Shown here one piece after another: positions 23,190 to 34,545 of a stretch of DNA of 64,000 nt; positions within the stretch are counted from its first letter, which is position 1, and every line of letters starts with the position of its first letter. The notes under the pieces were generated by a model. The model saw only the letters and a list, made by a program, of their open reading frames with translations, was not told where the DNA came from and did not search any database. Origin of the DNA: Hymenopellis radicata (Eukaryota; Basidiomycota; Agaricomycetes; Agaricales; Physalacriaceae); the NCBI GenBank assembly GCA_015501595.1, contig JADNRX010000039.1, positions 175,707 through 239,706 of the forward strand, given 5' to 3'. The position numbers and the translations under genes were made by a program.

Positions 23190-23482
23190 TGAGAATATGG
23201 TATACTTACATCTGATCTGTACTGTGACTGCAAGACTCTCAAACCCATTTGCAAAATTGTTGCTTCACCGTTGACTATTAGTTACCAGGACCGTTCGACG
23301 TGCTTTTGCAGACACGAGAGCGGAACAGCGAATTGGTCAAGGCGATGAGCATGGCTCTGTGAATAGTATTATATCCATTGAACCACAAACTACAATTGTG
23401 CCGATAACGAAAAATACGCTCCAGCTTTGCATTTCAATCGAGCAACATTTCTGAAGGACTCTGAATGTCATTAGGTCTCGTC

Positions 23483-25335
23483 TTACAATCGCAAGAACGA
23501 CGTATCCATCCCGTGTGCGAAATCCCACACGCATATCCGCTGGTCCTCTCCACACGACACGATCTGCACCATCGTCAATTAACTAGCACAAGAGAACGAT
23601 AAAAAGCCCCCACCTTTGTACAATCAAAGCCTACACAGAATATCCTTCCTTCATGCCCACCACTGAGATTCGCGACCATCTGGCCCGAATGCCGGTCCCA
23701 AGCTTTGATTGTGAGATCATAGCTCGCGCTGACCACAAACTCCGCCTCCCCTTCCCCAAACGACACGGACCGCACCAGGTCCGTATGCGTGTGCGTGCAA
23801 TCCACCGCGGTCGGCTGGGGCTGGGGCTGCCCACAAGTCTGGCACACCGCGTTCCCACTCGCTGGCGGAGCTGTCGCCCAACCCGTATTTGACTGCAGAT
23901 TTATCAGTCTCAAATGGCGATCTGAGCTCCCGCTGAGTACATCCCCGCCCTTCAAATCAATCGAGGCAATACCCCTCGTATGGTGGTTCTCAAATGTTCG
24001 TAGGAGGCGGCCGGACGCGGCGTCCCAGAGCTTGACGGAGCGGTCTCCCGATCCAGATACAATAATCGTAGGGCTAAGGGATATGGCATTGACAGCGGCA
24101 CGGTGGTCGCGCAAGACATGTTCGGGCGTTAGAGACGGGAGGTGGTACGTCCGGATTGTGCGATCTAGGATAGGACATTAGTTAAAAGCCAGCCACGATG
24201 GATTGTCAGTCACCTTTGGAACACGACACCAAACGCGTCTCGTCAAACCGGACACACAGAACGCTATCCTCGTGGTCCTGGATGACTTGGAGAATACGGC
24301 TATCTTTTAAATCCCAAACAACGATCCGACGGTCACTGCCGCCGGACGCTAGCATTCCTTCGCTTACGCAGAGGCTCAACACCGAGCTCGTGTGACCGCC
24401 CTCTAGCACGCGTTCCACCAAGCCCGTCTGGAGATTCCATTCACGAATTGTTCGGTCGCGGGAGCCAGTAAACAGTGTCTGTCTCCCTCCAGCAGAGTGA
24501 TACAGCTGTAAACAGTAAATTGTGTTCGTGTGCGCATTCGTCGGTCCGCCTCGTGTCTGTAGCGCCGAAAGACGGTAGGAAGACGCGAGGAACCGGTTGT
24601 AGAGCCGGGTACGAGTTTGGTGGAGAAGTTTATAGTCGGGTTTCGTATGGAGACGCGGAGTATTTGAGAAAGGAGGTGATGATGCGGGCCGCGAAGTAAG
24701 CATCGGTATCGAGGGTGGCGCAGAATGTCGTTGGAACCGTGTCCCGGGTGGCGGCGGAGCGGTGACAGTAAACGAAACAAAGCCCGAATCATCCATCATC
24801 ATGTCTTCGACTTCGCCCTCTTCATCGTCATCGCTCTCTCCCATTCCTTCATCGAGTTGCAATTCGTCACGACTAGGAGGCAAATGCGGTAATGGCGGCT
24901 CTTGCCACATCCATCTCTTTTCGTGACAAAGCGCCTTCCATAATGTCTGGTCGTCCGCGAGACTGCGCCAACGCTTTGACACGGCTGCACAGATAAGGAG
25001 AGAGGTAGCAGGGAGGTAGGAGAATATTTGGAGCGCGAGTTCTGATGGTACCGACTGAAAGGATAACACATTAACCAAGTTGTCTTTCAAGGACAGGCAA
25101 TGATACGCACGCCGACAAAGTCAAATTGCAGTAACGGTGCGATCCGCCGATGAATTGTGGCAAGTCGGGAGCGGGAGAGGGAGGCGAGGAGTTTATAAGC
25201 GAGGTCTAGATTCGGTTGAACAGAAAGACATGAGGGAACAAATAGAAACGTACCTTCACGTTCCTGTTCACTGCCCACTGACAAGCCTTCAATTCTTGGT
25301 GCCACAGGGCCTTCAACATAGCCTTCGTCGTGCAT
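23483..25335 (-). CDS. F-box / WD40-repeat protein (SCF ubiquitin ligase substrate receptor)
   Basis: Likely substrate adaptor of an SCF E3 ligase. Five exons (25335-25254, 25205-25111, 25054-24214, 24164-23614, 23563-23483) join in frame for 549 residues. An N-terminal helical segment (DLAYKLLASLSRSRLATIHR) precedes the F-box at about residues 60-100 (SVPSELALQIFSYLPATSLL, AAVSKRWRSLADDQTLWKAL). An acidic, disordered linker follows (EGMGESDDDEEGEVEDMMMD). WD40 blades then run from about residue 235: LFTGSRDRTIREWNL, LASGGSDRRIVVWDL, SGSGDRSVKLWDA, VVSASYDLTIKAWDR and VSCGEDQRICVWDF, about six to seven in all. An inserted Cys pair (CQTCG) sits in one blade. It resembles Met30/Pof1/Cdc4-type adaptors, but the exact orthologue cannot be assigned. 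The 3' end faces the PTPA gene. Confidence 0.92.
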
Positions 25336-25734
25336 AGTCTCACTGTTGGTTTATGGTTCTAGAACTGTATTATTATTGGTGGTTCTTCCAGGCTGAATAT
25401 ATTGCGGGCTCCAGTAGTATGTTTTTCCAGAAAGAAAGATGAGTGAAAGATAGTGCAAGAGGACGAAACGACGGCGATGACTGATGGTGATGGTAGGAGG
25501 CAAGTGGCAGGACCATCAGTTGCCTCACCGACGGACCCTGAAGCGGTCGGGCCGGGTGCCGATAAATCAACGCCACTCTTCAGTACGCGGATATCACTCT
25601 ACCATGCTTCTGTAAAGCTAAGCGCATAGAAACATCGAATTTCTATGCCAATAAAGTAGTAACACATTAAATAACTGGGACGCGGTGCTACGATAAACTG
25701 CGCAACATATCACTACACTCGGCGGCCTTCATCC
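25336..25734. other. Intergenic
   Basis: Space between the F-box gene start and the NRPS-like gene end; no supported frame. AT-rich around 25640-25680, consistent with the 3' end of the NRPS-like gene. Confidence 0.4.
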
Positions 25735-28700
25735 TCAATTCGACCTTTTTGAGGGGATAAATCCAATCTGGGCCCAATAGTCAAGCCAAGAAACCACCTC
25801 AGAAGGCTGTATAGGCCGCGATTGCTGCAGCTGTGTTGAACACCGTATAGCGCCTTCACAGCTCAATGCAGGTATCCCAATTGCCTCGCGCCCCTGCAAC
25901 TGGACGTCCAACCCAGCCTTGAAGAAGTCCAGCAATTTCAGCGCCGGCACGTCCTGAACACTAGCTGAACACCCCTCCAGCCGACGCACCCATTCCGCAT
26001 AGGGCACCAAAGGAAGATTCAGCTCCTGCCCTATAATTGTGAAGATAGCTTTCGAGGCTGCGCCTTGGGGTGAACCAGATGTACGGTCCCAACGGCACTG
26101 TTGGCACGGGAAAAGTCAATGACTGCACCAGAAGCAATGTCAAGAGGTATCCATGTGCATGTCTACAAAGTCTGTCAGTTATATACCAATCACCATAGTA
26201 ACAATCCAACTCACTCCCTCAAACTCGGGCAGAGCTCGTAATGTGACACTTGACTTGATGATGGCTGGTACCCAATCCGACGTGTTCCATCCGCCGTTGA
26301 CACCTCCCGCGATTTGCCCAGTCCGCACAACGATGGGGCGGAGCGCTGTCTGTTTCGCCGCTTGGTACAGCATCTGCTCACCCACCCACTTCGATTCGCT
26401 GTATCCTTGGCCTACGGCAACTTTCGGGTCATCCAATGGTGTCTCTGGCACAGGCATGCCCGCTGGTATGTCTAAGTACAGTGATGAATACCATCGTCCT
26501 CGGAAACCGAAGGAAACTTACTTCTTAACACACCGACAGAACTAGTGAACACAAACCGTGGCGTGTGCTTTTGAGGGGACGTCAATGCGAGATCAATCAG
26601 CGTCCGCATGCCCTTGAGAATACTCTCGTATGATGACAACCTGAGATTGAAGTCGACTCTCCAAGCAATGTGGATGATATGCGTCACGCTACGCCGAATC
26701 TGCCATCGCAACAATCCGTTAGCACACCCCAAAACAATACAATAAGACGCCTCACCTCGCGATCCAAAGCAGCATCCACTCCCAAACCATTCTCCGTAAT
26801 TTCCGCTTCCACCAAAACGACCTTCGGAGACGAAGCAATTGCAGGATCGTATCCTTTACTCTCTAGCGCCTGCCTCTGTCTGTCCAAGAGACCCGGGGAC
26901 CCTTTCGATGGCCGATTAAAAGCGTACACCTTTTTCACCGCACTCGATTGTACAAGCCTAGCCAATGTCGCTGACCCCAAACTACCCGTCGTGCCCGTAA
27001 CAAGTACAACATCACTCGGACCAAGGAACAAACTGAAAAGATTGTAGAAGACGACCGCCAAGGTGCTAACAAGTGCTGTAAAGACATTTTGCGATTTTGA
27101 CGCCGCTGTCTTCGAGAAAGAGTCTGGAGTTGCGAGCCTCCCGAGAACGTTGTGCATGACTTCGACAGGATCACCAGCGCTGGACTTGGCCTCGCTGTTC
27201 ACGGATTCGCAGATATACGCGGCGATGGCGTTGATACGCGGGTTATCGTATACGAAGTCCGAGCCTATTAATCGGGCCTTGGCAGGTTGTCCCTCACGAA
27301 GTGCGTGAACGAGAGCATTCCGAATCCAGGCGGCTTGTAGACTGTAATCCCAGTATCAGAAAGATACTAGTATGAAGAGTAATAAGGTAAGCACACACCT
27401 ATCACATCCACATTGGAATATATCTTCATCGTCCTTGGCCGGGTGGTGCAGGTTGTTGTTCACTACTGCTCTGGCGAACGAGAGGGAAGCTTCAAAAGTC
27501 CAATTTGATGGACTTTCTACTTCCACGCGTTCCTCGACGGTTTTATAAAGCGCCTCGATCTCTCGATCATACTCGCTCAAGACGACAGCGCGCCTTGGCG
27601 CACCCTTGGAGTTGAACGAGAATGGCTTTGACAAATTCGCGAAAATGACCATCTGAGGGTTATGAGAGTTAAACAACACGTCCAAGAAGAGCATTACTAC
27701 TTACCTCTTTGAATAATCTAGAATGACTAGGTGCGAAGTCGTTCATCTTCTCGATGCTGGCCATATGAGCGATCGATACTTGACGACGGATTCCTCATCT
27801 TGCGGATCGAATGCGAACTCCGGTTTTAGTTGAACAAGGATTCCATTCTGGAACTTCCCGCGTCCGAACATAACGCTTGCAGTAACATAAGGATCGTGAC
27901 TTAAGATCGCCTCTATACAATAACTGTTAGCTGAATCCATGTCCCAGAGGCTAAAGTGTTACCAAGTGGAGTTGGATTTGTCTAAAGATTGCGAAATTGA
28001 GTAAATCGACGGCGAGTTAAAACGACTACCAACCTTCTCACCAGTTGACAGCATGAGCTGGTCATCTTTACGGCCTATGAGCTTCCAATGGCCTTGTAAC
28101 GTCGGATGGGGAAGGAAAAGATCATTACTTGCGTACGCATCTTCCCCTTCCCATTGCGTGTTGACGACATGTATTTCCGTGTACGGCTTTGACTGGTACC
28201 GTAGGTTTGCGTAAGATGTTGCAAGTAACACCGCAGACAACTCACGATGACAATGAGTTCGTAGGTACCGTCGCCCTGCGGTGAAAAAGCAGTGGCCAAC
28301 GCGCGATTCATCTGGAGATATTCCCAGTTCATGCCGGGAGGTTCTGGATGAACGCGATGTTAGACATGAGGGTTGCACGACGTGACAATCTTACCAGGTG
28401 TGTGATTACACAAAACGCCAGCCTCGGTGCTATCAGGTTAGGCTTCAGGACTTTGAGGAACAGTACGCAAAGGCGAAAGGTCTTACATGCCAAAGATACT
28501 ATACAAGCTACATCCTTCCTTTGCAAGAAGGTCACCCGTCGCTTTGTTCATCGGGCCGCCGCCGAAACACTGGCAATCAGTCAATGCGCGCCGCAGTGTT
28601 CACGTTCAGACACGTACGATACCCTCTTTGAGGTTCTTCAGATACTGGACCTTCTCCGGATCTTTGGCCCATATCTATTGACGACCATTCAAATGAGAAC

Positions 28701-29886
28701 AAATCTCCCGAGTAAGGATACGCCATACCTCGATGAAGACGGGAGGAGTAAACACAAAATCAGCTTTTGAGGATAACAGGCCATGGTAAACGGCGTCAAA
28801 CGACGGAATCACAGCCGGTGACACTGGCGGAAAGACTGCCATGACTAAACCAGTCGTCGACTGATGGACAGCTCAGACCAACTCGCATTGAAACACAAAC
28901 ATCGTGAAACGCACAATCCAATTCATGAAATTGATGCCAATAGCATGATACATCGCCAGGCAATGAACCGCGAACACCTTCCCAGTATAACTCCTCGCTC
29001 CGAACCCTAAAATCAGATACACTTGTCAACTTGGGAGCAACGAGATTGAAAGAAGCCCCGTACAAGGTGCATTCGAAGCTTGACCGCAGGTCCGGTCATT
29101 CCAGTGAATAGGCTTCGGGAAGGAGGTGGATCCTTTACATAGATCAGAACCGTGATAGCTACCCGCCCGAAGCCGTTGGTGGACGCACCAGATGAATGAG
29201 CGACTATTCTCGTCGCTGACAAGTCGCGCGGTTTTGGCGGGAGTTCCTGGAACTCCCGTTCACCAGTGTAGATGTCTTCGTATACTGGCATAGCCGCGAC
29301 GATAGGCTTGTCGTTCTCCTCGAGGAGAGCCATGGACTCTGCCATGAGTTCCTGCATCGGGGTATCCGAACTGATGAACAGATGCGAAGGCCGGGTTGTC
29401 TTCAACAAGTGAGCAATAGCCGCCGGAGAATTACGCGGGGATATGGGAAAGAAAGGAATCCCGCCGCGGAACATTCCCACAAACATCGTAAAGAAGGTGA
29501 TGGTATCTAGAATATGACGTTTTGAGGTGGGCACTCTGGAGAGAAGCACTGGGCGACATACCAGTTGCTGCCAGGACAGCTACGATGGGTCGCACATTCA
29601 TGTCTGCGCTGTGGTTGAAGTTGGTGGTTTTCGTGACATACCAGCCCGCCCGGTGAGCAGCCGGGACGAGATCAGAGTAGCGGATGTATGTGAGCTCATC
29701 GCTGTCCGCCTTGGCGTAGACAAAGACGGGATGGTCGGCATTATGCTTGTAGTGGAAATCATATAGTTCTGGAACGCTGAGTGAGCCGTCGAGGGGAGGT
29801 ATCGTCCAGCCTTCAGCAGTGTGCAAGTTCAAGTTTGGCGGGGTAGTGAGAAATGTCATGGGTGTAGTATCAGGCGGAGAGATCAT
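25735..29886 (-). CDS. NRPS-like A-T-R enzyme (carboxylic acid / aminoadipate-reductase-like), two apparent frameshifts
   Basis: Adenylation-thiolation-reductase enzyme, expected to activate a carboxylic acid and release it as an aldehyde. The first ATG of the frame is at 29886; TLHTAEGW-like start homology (LNLHTAEGWTIPPLDGSLSV) follows. Adenylation motifs: HSSGSTSFPKPIHW, HCLAMYHAIGINF, FGGGPMNKATGDLL, FGITEAGVLCNHTP and LIGRKDDQLMLSTGEKTNP. The carrier site is DIFQCGCDSLQAAWIRNAL, with its Ser present. The reductase starts VVLVTGTTGSLGSATLARLV and includes GYSESKWVGEQML. About 14 short introns. Two places need one extra base to keep frame: near 27760 (IWP|SIEKMNDFAP) and near 26051 (before AIFTIIGQELN). 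Either the gene is decaying or the assembly dropped bases. Confidence 0.82.
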
Positions 29887-30337
29887 GATGGACGCGCAGA
29901 CTTTATACGTGGCTGTGACCGGCACATAGCTGGGCTTCGATGATACATCTGCGAGCGGGGGTATTCAACTTCATCTGCTGATCAAGTGATGGTGATGCCC
30001 TGTCTGGATAAGCGCGTGTAGCTTCTGCCCTTATAGCCGTTACTTAACGTTATCTCGCGCCTCGAAAAAGTAAAAGCGTGCCGCGAATCGGAGTCCAAAT
30101 TGTACGAGTTGTCGACTGTCAAACAGTCGTTGAAGTGAGATTCCTTCGAAGCTGTTGGATACATTACGGCATTAAGCGGTAATGGCTTGGCCTGTCTAGA
30201 CAGCCTACGTACTTAAGTACATACCTGGTACTGACCATCACATGAAGGCCATGAACAGAGTGGGAGCAGAGTTACTGTTATAGATCACTACCAGATCACT
30301 ACCGTGACCGAGGCTTAGGTTGCCCTAATCCCTTTTA
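29887..30337. other. Intergenic upstream of the NRPS-like gene
   Basis: Promoter space of the NRPS-like gene. A TCACTACC-type direct repeat is seen at 30286-30303 and no gene. The repeat array's TSD starts at 30338. Confidence 0.4.
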
Positions 30338-32858
30338 GTCATCCCGGTTTACCGATCATGACACTGGGTTGTTATATGCCATGCCGAATGTTATATGCCA
30401 TGCCGGCGTTATATGCCAGCCGAGACGCGGCGATCAATGATTATATGCCACTTGTAGCTTTCATTGCTTGCTCTGTCCCGTGTAATCTTTAAAATTGTAC
30501 AGAACAGCTTGAACAACATCGCTCTCGAGATGAACAAGGATTTGGGGAGAACCGAGTCCAAAAAACGGAGCCGTTAATCACTGGCGGCGCATGAGCCGGT
30601 TATCTCCGAGCAGGCCTGAGGAAGCAGCCACTTAGTATCAACTCAGTATATAGCCTGCATCTACGTGTTGACAGACATTCATAGCCACTCTCTGAAGAAA
30701 CCGAAGCGGTCTTGCTACGCCATGCGTCGTCGGCCCACCAAATCAGGAATGAACCCAGGTTAGGGTTACAAGACGTGGCGCTCTCACGCGAGTTTGGCGC
30801 GTTCTCACCTGCTTCTCACTCTCAAAACTCGAGATGTACTATGAGATTGGCATGGATGTGAATATGGGAGAGAGCGGATGCGTTGCAAGGCAGGATGGTG
30901 CCTTCCGACACCTGCATCAAATTTTGAGCGCGCACGTAGTGCGCGAGAAATTTGAGATTGTACACTACAATCTATACTTTGTGACTTCCTCGGGACAGCC
31001 TCCAACTGAGCTGCCAAAGTTCCTTTCCTTTCTTTTGTTGAATTCTTTTTTTGCATTTTTCGGGCCGAAATACCCAGTAGAACGATCGGAAAACCCATCC
31101 CGGTTTACCGATCATGACACTGGGTTGTTATATGCCATGCCGAATGTTATATGCCATGCCGGCGTTATATGCCAGCCGAGACGCGGCGATCAATGATTAT
31201 ATGCCACTTGTAGCTTTCATTGCTTGCTCTGTCCCGTGTAATCTTTAAAATTGTACAGAACAGCTTGAACAACATCGCTCTCGAGATGAACAAGGATTTG
31301 GGGAGAACCGAGTCCAAAAAACGGAGCCGTTAATCACTGGCGGCGCATGAGCCGGTTATCTCCGAGCAGGCCTGAGGAAGCAGCCACTTAGTATCAACTC
31401 AGTATATAGCCTGCATCTACGTGTTGACAGACATTCATAGCCACTCTCTGAAGAAACCGAAGCGGTCTTGCTACGCCATGCGTCGTCGGCCCACCAAATC
31501 AGGAATGAACCCAGGTTAGGGTTACAAGACGTGGCGCTCTCACGCGAGTTTGGCGCGTTCTCACCTGCTTCTCACTCTCAAAACTCGAGATGTACTATGA
31601 GATTGGCATGGATGTGAATATGGGAGAGAGCGGATGCGTTGCAAGGCAGGATGGTGCCTTCCGACACCTGCATCAAATTTTGAGCGCGCACGTAGTGCGC
31701 GAGAAATTTGAGATTGTACACTACAATCTATACTTTGTGACTTCCTCGGGACAGCCTCCAACTGAGCTGCCAAAGTTCCTTTCCTTTCTTTTGTTGAATT
31801 CTTTTTTTGCATTTTTCGGGCCGAAATACCCAGTAGAACGATCGGAAAACCCATCCCGGTTTACCGATCATGACACTGGGTTGTTATATGCCATGCCGAA
31901 TGTTATATGCCATGCCGGCGTTATATGCCAGCCGAGACGCGGCGATCAATGATTATATGCCACTTGTAGCTTTCATTGCTTGCTCTGTCCCGTGTAATCT
32001 TTAAAATTGTACAGAACAGCTTGAACAACATCGCTCTCGAGATGAACAAGGATTTGGGGAGAACCGAGTCCAAAAAACGGAGCCGTTAATCACTGGCGGC
32101 GCATGAGCCGGTTATCTCCGAGCAGGCCTGAGGAAGCAGCCACTTAGTATCAACTCAGTATATAGCCTGCATCTACGTGTTGACAGACATTCATAGCCAC
32201 TCTCTGAAGAAACCGAAGCGGTCTTGCTACGCCATGCGTCGTCGGCCCACCAAATCAGGAATGAACCCAGGTTAGGGTTACAAGACGTGGCGCTCTCACG
32301 CGAGTTTGGCGCGTTCTCACCTGCTTCTCACTCTCAAAACTCGAGATGTACTATGAGATTGGCATGGATGTGAATATGGGAGAGAGCGGATGCGTTGCAA
32401 GGCAGGATGGTGCCTTCCGACACCTGCATCAAATTTTGAGCGCGCACGTAGTGCGCGAGAAATTTGAGATTGTACACTACAATCTATACTTTGTGACTTC
32501 CTCGGGACAGCCTCCAACTGAGCTGCCAAAGTTCCTTTCCTTTCTTTTGTTGAATTCTTTTTTTGCATTTTTCGGGCCGAAATACCCAGTAGAACGATCG
32601 GAAAACCCATCCCGGTTTACCGATCATGACACTGGGTTGTTATATGCCATGCCGAATGTTATATGCCATGCCGGCGTTATATGCCAGCCGAGACGCGGCG
32701 ATCAATGATTATATGCCACTTGTAGCTTTCATTGCTTGCTCTGTCCCGTGTAATCTTTAAAATTGTACAGAACAGCTTGAACAACATCGCTCTCGAGATG
32801 AACAAGGATTTGGGGAGAACCGAGTCCAAAAAACGGAGCCGTTAATCACTGGCGGCGC

Positions 32859-34545
32859 ATGAGCATCAGTAAATTCACGGATCAATAGAAGGGTATAGCA
32901 AGTATAGCCGGAATAGGCGAGGTGATCGGATCCCCTATACAGACCAGATTTTCCTATACCGCGCTTTTTTTCTATGCATCGACCTTCTATACTGATCATG
33001 GTCCGTGCGCCAACGTAGAAGCCACGTGCATGTTCGGTTTTGTTTTTTTCTTCCAAGTCCTCTTTGCTCTTGCTTACACTCACACACTACGTATCCAATG
33101 GCGTAACGCACTGTCGCACGGGCGACTACTCTCCCACCACCACCACCACCAACGATGATGCAAGGACATTTGCATAACGACCATGTCCGCTCGGACGACC
33201 CCAGCAAGCGAGCAACGACGGTAAACGCGAGCTCCAGGAAGCATGGCAACGGCGGTGGTACTGGCCGCGAGCATGATGACAGCGGTAGCACCTGACTGCA
33301 CGGACAAGATGCGGACGACATGAGCGACCGAGGACAATATCCCAACACTAGTCAGCAAAGACAGCAATAATGGCGACACCATTCAGCGACGACGACCATA
33401 ACAACGGCAGTATTGGCCAGGACGAGGACGACATCAGCGACGGCAATCACCCTCACGACCACCATCAATCAACATTCACCCATCAGCGAAGATGATGCCA
33501 GCCATTACTGAGCAGACAACGACGGCGACCAAGCTACGAAGGACTCTCCAACGAGGAGAATGATGACCAACAGTACGTTCATCATCATCTATCCCGCGGC
33601 ACGCAGTGCTGATACCCTTGAGGTTGCCTCCACGGCACCAACACCGGCTGGGGCGTCTATTCCACCTCCATCATAACCGCCACCATCTCCACTATTCTAC
33701 GCGATAATGTCGACCGTTGAAGCCCGCGACGATGATGAGCTCACTAGGCCACACCCGTTGCCACGGTCGGCGTCCAATCCCAACCCAAAGGGTCTCCTTA
33801 AGAGTGCCGCTCAGGGAACGCACCCAGCGCAGCAGTAAGTGCCTCTCATCCGCCTCAAACTCAAATATGATCGGTTTTGTAGCAGTCTGCAGTGGGACGA
33901 GGCAAATCGGGCGCGAACGGAGATTCAGAAAGACAGCCTCATGAAGATCACGGAGCCCAAGACGGTTGGTGTTCAACTCTGTATAATGTTAACTGGTGAT
34001 TAATTGGTTCACAGAAATTCCCGACTTTGACCTCAATGGCCGCTTCTACCCCGACTCTCCGACCAGATCGACTCGCTCCATATCACCAACTGGCGCAGAC
34101 ACTTCGGGACTGTCCTTGCGCTGCACGTCCATCTCCAGCAGTGGACGTCCGTCGGCGTCGAGCTCGGGACAATCCGCGAGCACGGCGTCGAGCCGCAGCA
34201 CGAGCTTCAAGCGCCGTGAGCAACAGTAGGAACTCCACCATCAACGCAGCCGACTAGAATGTCACCGCGTGAGTATCTGCACTGTTTCCTCTAGATAGTA
34301 GTAGAATATATGCAAATGAAAATGACTTTTTTACCCCCTACGAATGTGTGAATTTTCCATATTAAATCCAAAATATATGGGTAGTAGAAATGGTATAGGA
34401 CAGGGTGAGGGCAGTATAGGGGACGATTATTCTCCTATAAAAGGCGGTATAGAATCGGGAGATTCACTTTTTGCCTATACCGGCCAAAAACGGTATAGGC
34501 GGTATAGTCTATGGCCCCTATAGATCCGTGAATTTACTGATGAGC
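32859..34545. mobile_element. Pack-type TIR element (~1.68 kb) inserted in copy 4 of the 750-bp array
   Basis: Copy 4 is 1,681 bp longer than its neighbours. The extra DNA starts CATCAGTAAATTCACGGATC and ends with its exact reverse complement, a 20-bp perfect TIR. ATGAGC occurs once at the empty site and flanks the insert on both sides (32859-32864 and 34540-34545). Because the TIR and TSD overlap in sequence, the TSD may be 2-6 bp. Both ends carry several CTATACC / GGTATAG motifs, shared with the 427-bp MITE at 15.8 kb. The middle holds CAC-rich low-complexity DNA (33130-33560) and a fragment of a PP1 inhibitor gene. No transposase. Confidence 0.88.
33707..34256 (+). pseudogene. Captured fragment of a protein phosphatase 1 inhibitor-2 (Glc8/IPP-2) gene
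   Basis: Exon 1 (33707-33834) encodes a start plus SNPNPKGLLKSA, matching the KGILK box of inhibitor-2. Exon 2 (33883-33964) gives LQWDEANRARTEIQKDSLMK then ITEPKT, the signature second block of the family, which in PP1 regulators binds the phosphatase. Next should come an exon of the PYVRYN type; it is missing. The next stretch (about 34014-34229) encodes IPDFDLNGRFYP and an Ser-rich tail (SSRSTSFKRREQQ), but splicing from exon 2 at the visible acceptor (34013-34014) enters it out of frame. The C-terminal conserved part of the family is also absent. The introns are retained, so capture was from DNA, not cDNA. Not expected to be functional. Confidence 0.75.

Noticed and set aside
30771..30776. 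TTAGGG-type telomere repeat in the 750-bp unit
   Set aside because: Only a single GGTTAGGGTTA word per copy, not an array, and with genes on both sides.
33130..33560. CAC/GAC-rich frames in the Pack element
   Set aside because: Low-complexity DNA giving His/Asp-rich translations with stops; no domain.
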